Source: Sphingomonas sp.
Lineage (GTDB): Bacteria > Pseudomonadota > Alphaproteobacteria > Sphingomonadales > Sphingomonadaceae
Assembly: GCA_025936675.1 (NCBI GenBank)
Contig: JAICSX010000008.1
Span: 1 to 64,000 of the forward strand
Direction of reading: 5' to 3'
Length of the DNA stretch: 64,000 bases
The notes beneath the pieces are model-generated. The model was not told the DNA's origin. It worked only from the letters and a program-made list of their open reading frames with translations, and did not search any database. This document shows, in pieces, positions 56,685 to 64,000 of the stretch. Numbering within the stretch: position 1 is the stretch's first letter; each line of letters begins with the position of its first letter. Made by a program: the position numbers and the translations under genes.

Positions 56685-57927
56685 TCAGCGCGCGTTCCTT
56701 TTCCTTCAGGGGCCACCGGGACCATTGTTCCGGCGTCTCGGCATTGCGCTCGCCCAACGCGGTGCTGCCGTCTATCGGATCAACCTGTCGGGAGGGGACC
56801 GCTACGACTGGTATGATGCCAGCCATGAATTTCGCGGCCGATTTTCCGACTGGGCGGTCTTCTTCGATAATTTTCTTCGCGAGAATCGAATCACCGACGT
56901 CGTACTGTTCGGGGACTGCCGTCCGCACCATGTGACCGCTCTCGGCCTGGCGGCGATGCGCGACGTTCACACGCATGTGCTGGAGGAGGGATATCTCCGG
57001 CCGGATTGGATGACCTTCGAGCGTGAGGGCGTGAATGCGCGCTCGACCCTCAGCCGCGACAAGAGATGGTTTCTGAAAGAGGCGCAGGGGCTTCGGTCGG
57101 AGCCGGAGCTGCCGTCTGTGACTGCAGCCTTCAAGCGCCGTGCCCGCGATTCCTATTGGCACTATCATCACGTGCTGAACGGACGCTTCCGCTACCCGCA
57201 TTATCGCTCGCACCGCTCGGGTTCGATCCTTCTCGAAGGCTTCGGCTGGCTGTGGAGGTTCAGGAACGAACGCTCCCGGGCGCTAGCGGCGGCCGAGGTT
57301 CTGCAGGGACTCGAGGGCAAGGAGATGTTCCTGCTGCCGTTGCAGCTTTCAGGCGATTACCAGATCCGCGCCCACTCGCCGTTCCCCGATATGCAAAGCG
57401 CGGCGAACTATGTGTTCGAGAGCTTCGCTGCTCATGCGCCGATCGGCACGCATCTCCTCGTCAAAGCCCATCCGATGGATGTGAGCTTCTTCAATTGGAA
57501 ACGCTTCGTGCGCCGCCAGGCGGATCGGCTCGGCTTGTCCGGTCGCGTGCACTTCATCGACGGCGGAAATCTCGATTCGATCGTGGCGATGTCCATGGGC
57601 CTCATCTGTGTGAACAGCACGTCGGCGACCCTGGCGCTCGGCCAGGGCGTTCCCGTCTGCACCATTGGCGACGCGATCTACGACATCCGCGGGCTAACGC
57701 ATCAGGAGCATCTCGACAGCTTCTGGACGAACCCGACGGCGCCCGAACCGGGTGTCTACGAGGCGTTCAGGCGGGTTCTGGTGGATCGCTGCCTCGTCCG
57801 GGGCGGGCTCGCGAGCGAATCGGCAGTGACGACTCTCATCGATTCAATGTTGTCGCGCCTCGGATTTGTTGCCGAGGGCATCGAGCCAGCCTTCGACTTT
57901 CGCAAAGTGGCTGCTCCAGTCGGGTAA
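56668..57927 (+). CDS. kpsS: KpsS-like capsule Kdo transferase
   Basis: 419 residues from the ATG at 56668 (TTG at 56662 and ATG at 56677 are alternatives); the start overlaps the kpsC end. Blocks typical of KpsS/LipB: FLQGPPGPLFRRLG, INLSGGDRYDW, VVLFGDCRPHH, HVLEEGYLRPDWMTFE, PLQLSGDYQI, LLVKAHPMD and VNSTSATLALGQGVPVCT. KpsS adds the first beta-Kdo to lysophosphatidylglycerol and KpsC extends it (family knowledge). The last 84 bases overlap the convergent GT4 gene at 57844. Confidence 0.93.
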   Translation: MSQMASQRAFLFLQGPPGPLFRRLGIALAQRGAAVYRINLSGGDRYDWYDASHEFRGRFSDWAVFFDNFLRENRITDVVLFGDCRPHHVTALGLAAMRDVHTHVLEEGYLRPDWMTFEREGVNARSTLSRDKRWFLKEAQGLRSEPELPSVTAAFKRRARDSYWHYHHVLNGRFRYPHYRSHRSGSILLEGFGWLWRFRNERSRALAAAEVLQGLEGKEMFLLPLQLSGDYQIRAHSPFPDMQSAANYVFESFAAHAPIGTHLLVKAHPMDVSFFNWKRFVRRQADRLGLSGRVHFIDGGNLDSIVAMSMGLICVNSTSATLALGQGVPVCTIGDAIYDIRGLTHQEHLDSFWTNPTAPEPGVYEAFRRVLVDRCLVRGGLASESAVTTLIDSMLSRLGFVAEGIEPAFDFRKVAAPVG

Positions 57928-59025
57928 GCGGAACGACTTCAGTCGCTGCAGCTGTGCGTCGCGCGCGGCGCTGTCGGAACTGGCATAATCGAGGATCGCT
58001 TCTTCCCAAGCGGCGCTATCTAGCGGGTCGATGTAGGTCGGGATGCCACCGGCAAGCTCGCGAAAGGCCGGTAGATCGCTGGCGATGACCGGAACGCCCG
58101 TTCCAAGGGCTTCGGCGAGTGGAAGGCCGTAACCCTCGGCTTTGCTAGGAAAGAGCAATGCGCGCGAGGAGCCAAGATGGCCTGCCAGCTCTTCGTCGGA
58201 GCAGGTGCCGAGCTCGATCACATGGCCGCGTAGTTTTTCGCTGCTGTCGAGCATTCGGAAGACATCGCCCGCCTCCCAGCCGCGCTGGCCGACGATGATG
58301 AGCTGCGGCGCAGCGGCTCCCAAGCGATCGATCAGTCTCGACCAAATTTCGAGAAGGAGCAGGTGGTTCTTCCGCGCCTCGAGGGTCCCGATCGTGACGA
58401 ATGTCGGCCGACCCTGGTTCGCGGCCGCCTGCTTTACGGGAAGCCCGTCTACGCCCAGTGGCGCCACGAGCATCGGGGGCTCCGGCAGATTCTCGGCACG
58501 TCCGAAAGCCCGGAGCTCGTCGAGCGTGGCCTGGCTGTTGCTGATCACTCCGGCGGCAGTGGCAAGCACCGTTCGCATTCGCTCGCCATGCTTATCGGCT
58601 TCGCCTACGCGGCAGAACTGCGGATGCGTGATCGGGATGAGATCGTGGACCAGGTAGATCGGCCGCACATCAGCATCCCGAACCCATCCTCGCAAACCCG
58701 GCGAGTTCAGGCCGGTATGACCTACGTTTAGATAGAAGCGTCCGTGGCCCCGGCCACTTGTCTGCCCGAGATGCTTCAACGCACCCAGGACCAGCCGCGA
58801 CTTGAATGTTCCGCTTGGATCGTCGAGCAATCCGAACAGCTCTTGCGAAGCCTTGTCGTTCAGGATGCGGCGGAAGCCATCGCGCTGGACGACCGCCTGG
58901 GCATTCGGCGCGAAGTGACGAAGATAAGCGAGGCAGACGCGGTCGATCCCGGTCGGCAGCCGGCCTTTCCAGCGGCGCCAGATCAGACGCGTCACGTCGA
59001 GAAGGAGCGGGGGCTCGTCCGTCAA
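57844..59025 (-). CDS. GT4-family glycosyltransferase
   Basis: 393 residues. Family blocks IYLVHDLIPITHP, TFVTIGTLEARKNH, IIVGQRGWEAGDV, and the donor-site LLFPSKAEGYGLPLAEALGTGVPVI segment with the E-x7-E arrangement. GT4 retaining enzymes act on nucleotide-sugar donors at the membrane; the sugar is not predictable. It faces kpsS and overlaps its 3' end by 84 bp, leaving no room for a terminator between them. It follows the glutaredoxin gene by 38 bp on the same strand. Confidence 0.9.
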   Translation of the reverse strand: MTDEPPLLLDVTRLIWRRWKGRLPTGIDRVCLAYLRHFAPNAQAVVQRDGFRRILNDKASQELFGLLDDPSGTFKSRLVLGALKHLGQTSGRGHGRFYLNVGHTGLNSPGLRGWVRDADVRPIYLVHDLIPITHPQFCRVGEADKHGERMRTVLATAAGVISNSQATLDELRAFGRAENLPEPPMLVAPLGVDGLPVKQAAANQGRPTFVTIGTLEARKNHLLLLEIWSRLIDRLGAAAPQLIIVGQRGWEAGDVFRMLDSSEKLRGHVIELGTCSDEELAGHLGSSRALLFPSKAEGYGLPLAEALGTGVPVIASDLPAFRELAGGIPTYIDPLDSAAWEEAILDYASSDSAARDAQLQRLKSFRLPDWSSHFAKVEGWLDALGNKSEARQH

Positions 59026-59063
59026 GGTCGGCGATATCGGGCGAGGCGTCGGAACAAGACCCG

Positions 59064-59342
59064 CTAATCACCGCAAGCTTGTGCGCCAGTCAACCAGCCC
59101 GCCGTTTCGAGATACTCCGCGAGATCCTCGCTTCCGCCGATCCGCTCGCCGTCGATGAATATCTGCGGCGTGGTGCTGACGCCCTGCTCCGCCTGAAAGG
59201 CATCAACTTGCTCGCGGGACGTGAGCAGTCGATCCTCGAACGGAATGTGCGAATCCTCGAGCATGCGCTTGGCGAGGAGGCCGTACGGGCATTCATGGTC
59301 AGGAAGCTTCATTCGATAGAGGACGGCTTTACGCTGGGACAT
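59064..59342 (-). CDS. Glutaredoxin
   Basis: 92 residues from the ATG at 59342; the frame continues upstream without glutaredoxin features. Thioredoxin-like fold with an active site ECPYG (one cysteine, glycine where dithiol forms have the second cysteine), STTPQIFIDGERIGG with the cis-proline, and SEDLAEYL. The missing second cysteine suggests a monothiol-like mechanism, although size and the rest of the sequence look like the small Grx3 group. Probably unrelated to capsule synthesis, apart from possible cotranscription with the GT4 gene. Confidence 0.88.
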   Translation of the reverse strand: MSQRKAVLYRMKLPDHECPYGLLAKRMLEDSHIPFEDRLLTSREQVDAFQAEQGVSTTPQIFIDGERIGGSEDLAEYLETAGWLTGAQACGD

Positions 59343-59438
59343 ACAGACTCTCTTGGCTTTGTTTCCCAGCCAATGCGGCGATCGCCGGAAGGTTGCCACC
59401 TCTCGCGATGAATCGTGCACCGCGCTATGCGAGCGCCA

Positions 59439-60593
59439 ATGAACCCGCTCTACGAACAAATGGCGACCAGCGTCTTTGAGCGCATGTCGCTCGCTGCCAC
59501 GCGCTTCGGCGCCGTCAATCTTGGCCAGGGCTTCCCCGAATTCGGCTGGCCGGATGAGATCCTCGAAGCCGCCGCGCGCGCCGTCACCGACGGTTCGAAC
59601 CAATATCCGCCGTCGCGTGGCCTCCCCGCGCTCCGCGAAGCCGTGGCTGTCCATTACAACCGACATTTCGGCCAGAACCTGGCGCCAGACCATGTGTGCG
59701 TCACCAGCGGGGCGACCGAAGCGCTGAGCGCCGCGATCCTTGCCACGGTGCGGCCGGGCGACGAGGTCGTCATCTTCACGCCGGCCTATGACTGCTATGC
59801 CCCGACGATCCGACGGGCAGGGGCGACACCCGTCGAGGTCGCGCTCCAGCCGCCGGGATGGCGGATCGACCGCGAGCGCATCGAGGCGGCTATTGGCCCC
59901 AAGACTCGCGCAATCCTGTTCAACAATCCGCAAAATCCGGCTGGGCGCTTGTTCGACCGAGAGGAGCTCGAAACGATCGGCGCCCTAGCGCAAGAGCACG
60001 ACCTGGTCGTCATCAGCGATGAGGTCTGGGAGCATGTCCTGCTCGATCGGCGGCAATTCACGCCTCTGGCGACGCTTCCGGGAATGGCCGAGCGAACCAT
60101 CAAGGTCGGCTCCGCCGGAAAGATCTTTTCGCTGACCGGCTGGAAGGTGGGGTGGATGATCGCCGCGCCTGAGCTCACCAACCTTGTCGCGCGCGCGCAC
60201 CAGTTCCTGACTTTCTCTACGGCGCCCAACCTTCAGGCCGCGGTCGCCTATGGTCTCAATGAAGGCGATGCGTGGCTCGATCCGATGCAGGCCGGGTTCC
60301 AACGCGCTCGAGACCGAATGACCGAAGCGCTGCGACAGGCCGGCTTTGTCGTCCTCGACGCCGCCGCAACCTATTTCCTGTGTGTCGATCTGGCCGCGTC
60401 CGGCATCGATCTCGACGACGAAAGCTTCGCGATGGCGGCAGTCGAACGTGCCGGCGTTGCCGTCGTGCCGCTATCCGCATTCGCCGAGCAGGACCCGCCG
60501 CGCCACCTTGTCCGACTCTGCTTCGGCAAGAAGGACGAGACGATCGATGCCGGGGTAGTGGCGATGGCCAAAGCGAGGGAGCTGCTCGCTTGA
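59439..60593 (+). CDS. Class I/II PLP-dependent aminotransferase
   Basis: 384 residues from the ATG at 59439 (GTG 59415 and ATG 59427 are upstream options). Fold type I with VNLGQGFPEFGWPDEI, NQYPPSRGLPALREAV, TSGATEALSAAI, FNNPQNPAGR, ISDEVWEHV and the PLP lysine in SAGKIFSLTGWKVGW. Resembles the aromatic/methionine/kynurenine aminotransferase group. It overlaps the aldehyde dehydrogenase gene (TTGA), so the two enzymes probably act in one amino-acid route; the exact substrate is not evident. Confidence 0.9.
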   Translation: MNPLYEQMATSVFERMSLAATRFGAVNLGQGFPEFGWPDEILEAAARAVTDGSNQYPPSRGLPALREAVAVHYNRHFGQNLAPDHVCVTSGATEALSAAILATVRPGDEVVIFTPAYDCYAPTIRRAGATPVEVALQPPGWRIDRERIEAAIGPKTRAILFNNPQNPAGRLFDREELETIGALAQEHDLVVISDEVWEHVLLDRRQFTPLATLPGMAERTIKVGSAGKIFSLTGWKVGWMIAAPELTNLVARAHQFLTFSTAPNLQAAVAYGLNEGDAWLDPMQAGFQRARDRMTEALRQAGFVVLDAAATYFLCVDLAASGIDLDDESFAMAAVERAGVAVVPLSAFAEQDPPRHLVRLCFGKKDETIDAGVVAMAKARELLA

Positions 60594-62053
60594 GCCCCGC
60601 CGAAGAGGCGGCGGAGCTTCTCGGCGCCTTCGGGATCGAATCGTCGGGCGATCTCGTCAGCTTCTCGCCCATCGACCGTCAGCCGATCGGCCGTGTGACC
60701 GTAGGCGATCCCAGCGCTGCCTCAGCTACCGCAGCGGATGCTTTCCTCAAGTGGCGGACGGTGCCCGCTCCTCGCCGCGGCGAGCTCGTTCGGCTGCTCG
60801 GAGAATGGCTCCGCGAGTTCAAGCCGCAGCTTGCGCAGATGGTCACGCTCGAAAGCGGCAAGATCCTCCAGGAAAGCCTCGGCGAAGTGCAGGAGATGAT
60901 CGACATCTGCGACTTCGCCGTGGGTCTTTCGCGCCAGCTTTACGGCCTTACCATCGCCAGCGAGCGTCCGAGCCACCGGATGATGGAGCAATGGCACCCG
61001 CTCGGCCCAGTGCTGGTGATCAGCGCCTTCAACTTCCCTGTCGCGGTCTGGGCCTGGAACGCGGCGATTGCGCTGGCCTGCGGAAATCCGGTTATCTGGA
61101 AACCGAGCGAGAAGACGCCGCTCGTCGCCGAATGCGTCATGGTTGGTGTGCGATCCGCGCTCGAGAAGTTTGGAGAAGCACCGGAAGGGCTGGTGCAGCT
61201 GGTTCAGGGCGGCCGCGACATCGGCGAAGCGCTGGTCGACGATCCGCGCATTGCCTTGGTCTCGGCAACCGGGTCGACGGGGATGGGCCGATCGGTTGGC
61301 CCGCGGGTGGCTAATCGGTTCGGCCGCGTGCTTCTAGAGCTTGGCGGGAACAACGCGACGATCGTCTGCCCATCGGCCGATCTGGAACTGGCGACGCGTG
61401 CGATCCTATTCTCTGCGGTTGGAACGGCGGGTCAGCGCTGCACGACGCTGCGAAGGTTGATCGTCCATGAGAGCATCGCCGACGATGTGGTCGCCAGGCT
61501 GCGATCGCTCTTCGCCCAGGCAAAGGTTGGCGATCCACGTCAGCGGGATATCCTGATCGGGCCGCTGATCGACGAGGCGGCGTTCGACGCGATGAAGTCG
61601 GTTCTTGGGGCCGGGATCGAACGGGTGGGGGCGGTTGGCGGGGGTTTCTACGTTCGGCCGGCGATCGTCGAGGTCACGAGCCAGGATTCCAACGTGCTCA
61701 GGGAGACGTTCGCACCGATCCTCTACGTTCTTCGATATACCAGTATCGAACAGGCAATCGCAATAAATAATGAGGTTCCCCAAGGTCTTTCATCATCGAT
61801 CTTCACAAATGATCTGAAGGAAGCCGAGCTGTTCATGTCGGCCGCGGGCTCGGACTGCGGCATCGCCAACGTGAACATCGGCCCGTCCGGCGCGGAGATC
61901 GGTGGCGCATTCGGGGGAGAGAAGGAGAGCGGCGGCGGACGCGAGAGCGGGTCGGACGCTTGGCGCTCGTACATGCGGCGGCAGACCAACACGATCAACT
62001 ACGGCTCAGATCTGCCGCTCGCTCAGGGAATCCGCTTCGACGTCACCCCATAG
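60590..62053 (+). CDS. ALDH7-type aldehyde dehydrogenase (aminoadipate-semialdehyde dehydrogenase-like)
   Basis: 487 residues from the TTG at 60590, with GAGGGAG at 60575-60581 eight bases upstream; it overlaps the aminotransferase stop by 4 bp. The frame is open further left but inside that gene. ALDH signatures: VISAFNFPVAVW, VIWKPSEKTPL, catalytic Glu in LELGGNNATI, catalytic Cys in GTAGQRCTTLRRL, and the ALDH7-typical EIGGAFGGEKESGGGRESGS. ALDH7 enzymes oxidise alpha-aminoadipic semialdehyde in lysine breakdown (family knowledge). With the aminotransferase, lysine catabolism is a reasonable but unproven guess. Its 3' end overlaps the convergent EAL gene by 48 bp. Confidence 0.92.
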   Translation: MSPAEEAAELLGAFGIESSGDLVSFSPIDRQPIGRVTVGDPSAASATAADAFLKWRTVPAPRRGELVRLLGEWLREFKPQLAQMVTLESGKILQESLGEVQEMIDICDFAVGLSRQLYGLTIASERPSHRMMEQWHPLGPVLVISAFNFPVAVWAWNAAIALACGNPVIWKPSEKTPLVAECVMVGVRSALEKFGEAPEGLVQLVQGGRDIGEALVDDPRIALVSATGSTGMGRSVGPRVANRFGRVLLELGGNNATIVCPSADLELATRAILFSAVGTAGQRCTTLRRLIVHESIADDVVARLRSLFAQAKVGDPRQRDILIGPLIDEAAFDAMKSVLGAGIERVGAVGGGFYVRPAIVEVTSQDSNVLRETFAPILYVLRYTSIEQAIAINNEVPQGLSSSIFTNDLKEAELFMSAAGSDCGIANVNIGPSGAEIGGAFGGEKESGGGRESGSDAWRSYMRRQTNTINYGSDLPLAQGIRFDVTP

Positions 62054-62866
62054 AGCGAGCTTCTCTTCCGAGATCATCGCCGGCCATGCCCTTCGGAACT
62101 TTTTCACCCAGCCAGGCAATGCCTTGGGCTCGAGCGGGGCCGAGACGAGGTAACCCTGCACCAGGTCGCAACCGAGCTCCCGCACCGTCCTTAGCTGGTC
62201 GATCGTCTCGACACCCTCTGCGGTCGCCAAGAGGCCCAATCCATGCGCGAGATCGGTCACCGCCTGTACGATCAGCCTCGAATCGCGTGACCGCGGCACG
62301 TCCGCGACGAAGGCCTGGTCGATCTTCACCTCGGTGAAAGGCAGCTGCCGAAGCTGCATCAGCGACGAATAGCCGGTTCCGAAATCGTCGATCGCGAGGC
62401 CGATCCCCTTGATCCGGAAGCGGGTCAGGGCGTCCATGAGCTTGACCAGCGGCTGCGTTGCGCCCTCGGTCAGCTCAAGGACGATGCGGTCGTGCGGGAC
62501 GTCGAGGCCGCGGCACATGCGCTCCACCAGATCGGGAAAATCGAGGTTCTGAAGACTGAGCGCGGAAATGTTGAACGCGATGCAGGTGTCGAGGCCGGTG
62601 TCACGCCATTCGATCCATTGCCTGAGGATCGTCCTCAGGCCCCACAAGGTAAGCTCGTCGATCAGCCCATGCTCTTCGGCCAAAGGCACGAACATCGACG
62701 GCTTTACGGGGCCGAGGTGCGGGTCGTTCCAGCGGACGAGGGCCTCGACCTGCTTCAGGCTGCCATCGAGCAACGAGACCTTCGGTTGGTAGACCATGTT
62801 CAGCTGCTGCTCGCTGAGCGCTTCTTGGAGGCCGCTGAGCAGCTGCAGCTCGGCGTGGGCGTTCAC
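62006..62866 (-). CDS. EAL-domain c-di-GMP phosphodiesterase
   Basis: 286 residues, essentially a single EAL domain. Expected catalytic residues are present: EALVRW (the EAL motif), FNIS, LELTEG, DDFGTGYSSL, EVKIDQAF with the lysine, and AEGVET. An active phosphodiesterase hydrolysing c-di-GMP to pGpG is therefore likely. No membrane segment or extra sensor. It overlaps the receiver-domain gene by 4 bp, so the two act as a split response regulator. Confidence 0.92.
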   Translation of the reverse strand: MNAHAELQLLSGLQEALSEQQLNMVYQPKVSLLDGSLKQVEALVRWNDPHLGPVKPSMFVPLAEEHGLIDELTLWGLRTILRQWIEWRDTGLDTCIAFNISALSLQNLDFPDLVERMCRGLDVPHDRIVLELTEGATQPLVKLMDALTRFRIKGIGLAIDDFGTGYSSLMQLRQLPFTEVKIDQAFVADVPRSRDSRLIVQAVTDLAHGLGLLATAEGVETIDQLRTVRELGCDLVQGYLVSAPLEPKALPGWVKKFRRAWPAMISEEKLALWGDVEADSLSERQI

Positions 62867-63252
62867 GGGACCAATGTCGCCTTGAGCCTGGTCAGGAGCT
62901 CCTCGAGCACTTCGAGCCGCACAGGCTTCTCGACCGGCCCGACCATATTCAGCCCGAGGGCCGTGCCGAGGCGGAAAGCCGACTCGAGCACTCGGCGGTC
63001 GAAGCCGCTGACGATGAGCACGGGGCCGCGATAGTTCTGATCGGCAAGGAAGCGGGTCAGCTCGACTCCGTCCATGCCGGGCATTCCAAGGTCGAGAGCG
63101 ACCATTTCCGGCGCGTTGGCGACGAACGAATCGCGGAATTCCTCGTCGCGCGCGGTGATTACGGGGTCGAACCCGGACGTTCTGGCGGCGTTCGCTAGGA
63201 ACTCGGCCAGTCTGGGCTCGTCATCGATCAGCAGCAGACGCGGCTGCGACAT
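62863..63252 (-). CDS. Single-domain response regulator receiver
   Basis: 129 residues: LLLIDDEPRL (acidic pair), phosphoacceptor Asp in ALDLGMPGMDG, Ser in VLIVSGF, and Lys in PVEKPV, a complete CheY-like receiver without an output domain. It overlaps the EAL gene by 4 bp and precedes it, so it probably carries the phosphorylation input for that enzyme. GGGGGAG (minus strand, plus 63262-63268) precedes the ATG. The partner histidine kinase is not in the window. Confidence 0.93.
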   Translation of the reverse strand: MSQPRLLLIDDEPRLAEFLANAARTSGFDPVITARDEEFRDSFVANAPEMVALDLGMPGMDGVELTRFLADQNYRGPVLIVSGFDRRVLESAFRLGTALGLNMVGPVEKPVRLEVLEELLTRLKATLVP

Positions 63253-63385
63253 TAACTAAGTCTCCCCCAGTGGGGCGTAGGCAGCAACAACGCTCCAGAT
63301 CAAGCTTTCTCAACGCCTTTTTAACCGCACTACAAATAAAGTCCCAATTTGGCGCCATTTGCGCCGTGCGGAGGCAGTTTTCGGC

Positions 63386-64000
63386 ATGTTCGAATCGCTC
63401 ATTCGGCGGAAATTCCAGGCATTCAGCAACAGCGAGGAGGCTTTTGAGTCGACCACGGTGTCGCTCTCGACGGGCGTGCCGCGCCCTGCCGAGCGTCGTG
63501 AAGAAGAACGCTTCTCCGCCATGCTCCGGGTCGGAAAGCTCACCGATTCCTCGGGCAATGAGCAGCTGATCAAGGTGAAGAACCTCTCCGCCGGTGGAGT
63601 CATGGCGATCCTGACGCGGGCTCCGGAGGTTGGCGACCATGTCCAGGTCGAGCTTTCGTCGGAGCGAATTCCCGCCTCGGTCGTGTGGATTCGCGAGAAT
63701 GCGGCAGGCCTGAAGTTCGATCAGAACATTGACCTTGGCGAACTCCTTGCCGGCCGCAAGCCGCGGCACGGTTTCCGTCCCCGGCCGCCGCGGCTGGAAA
63801 TCCCCTGCAAGGCGTCGGTTCGCGTCGGCAAGACCTATTACACAGTCGACGTCCACGACATTTCGCTCGGCGGAATGAAGGTCGAGCCGATCGAGGAATA
63901 TTGCGTCGGCAAGAATGTCGTCGTCGCGGTCGAGAGCCTGCGGCCGATCAAGGGCGAAGTTCGCTGGTACAGCGACCGCCGCGCCGGCATAATCTTCGAG
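63386..64000 (+). CDS. Tandem PilZ-domain c-di-GMP-binding protein (3' end outside window)
   Basis: 205 codons open to the right edge. First PilZ domain (about 35-115): RREEERFSA with the arginine switch, then VKNLSAGGVMA with NxSxxG. Second (about 128-205): PPRLEIPCKASVRVG and VHDISLGGMKVEP, with DxSxxG but only one arginine of the RxxxR switch visible. PilZ domains bind c-di-GMP. Divergent from the receiver/EAL pair, so the three form a compact signalling unit next to the capsule locus. Whether another domain follows is unknown. Confidence 0.85.
   Translation, partial: MFESLIRRKFQAFSNSEEAFESTTVSLSTGVPRPAERREEERFSAMLRVGKLTDSSGNEQLIKVKNLSAGGVMAILTRAPEVGDHVQVELSSERIPASVVWIRENAAGLKFDQNIDLGELLAGRKPRHGFRPRPPRLEIPCKASVRVGKTYYTVDVHDISLGGMKVEPIEEYCVGKNVVVAVESLRPIKGEVRWYSDRRAGIIFE

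Noticed and set aside
60272..60589. N-terminal extension of the aldehyde dehydrogenase
   Set aside because: It overlaps the aminotransferase coding sequence in another frame; the TTG at 60590 has a good ribosome site and yields normal family length.

Overview
The window (about 60% GC) looks like a chromosomal segment of an alphaproteobacterium, most likely a sphingomonad. This is inferred from the gene content, the frequent GTG/TTG starts and the tightly overlapping gene chains; no rRNA, tRNA, IS element, integrase or CRISPR array was seen. Nearly all of it concerns the cell surface: exported calcium-binding proteins, a type I secretion system, and a large ABC-transporter-dependent (KpsMTE/CS-type) capsule locus.

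Region 1 (1-16.6 kb): four large secreted proteins, the first cut by the window edge, all end in the same ~50-residue FG-GAP/VCBS repeats. Two are serralysin-like M10 zinc metalloproteases with RTX repeats, and one is a protease-free beta-helix/RTX protein. Two paralogous small secreted proteins of unknown function alternate with them. Convergent to these lie a PrtE-type HlyD adaptor and a PrtD-type ABC exporter, their likely secretion machine; no TolC is present here. A separate outer-membrane barrel protein with polyproline tails follows (16.8-17.6 kb), with a clear rho-independent terminator.

Region 2 (18.3-45.4 kb): a long run of glycan-assembly genes: two tandem-GT2 glycosyltransferases (one fused to a sulfotransferase-like domain and a coiled coil), a DUF5672 protein, a GT8-like enzyme, two related TagF/KpsS-fold proteins, a secreted beta-helix protein, a DegT aminotransferase, methyltransferases, a duplicated pair of uncharacterised glycosyltransferase-like genes (A1-B1-A2-B2), kdsA, and an SGNH-hydrolase/GSCFA/methyltransferase decoration cassette. 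From 31.6 to 44.3 kb most genes overlap by 1-4 bases, suggesting one translationally coupled operon.

Region 3 (45.4-59.0 kb): the export and linker module. kpsT, kpsM and kpsE run leftward; a Wza/CtrA-like OPX lipoprotein, rfbCBDA (dTDP-L-rhamnose), a short kpsC and kpsS run rightward. Two proteins resembling Fe(II)/2-oxoglutarate Kdo hydroxylases flank the transporter genes. Together with kdsA, kpsC and kpsS they suggest a poly-Kdo glycolipid anchor that may be chemically modified; this is the most interesting hypothesis in the window.

Region 4 (59.0-64.0 kb): housekeeping or metabolic genes (glutaredoxin, class I/II aminotransferase, ALDH7-type dehydrogenase), then a c-di-GMP module: a leftward receiver-domain/EAL-phosphodiesterase pair and a divergent PilZ protein cut by the right edge.
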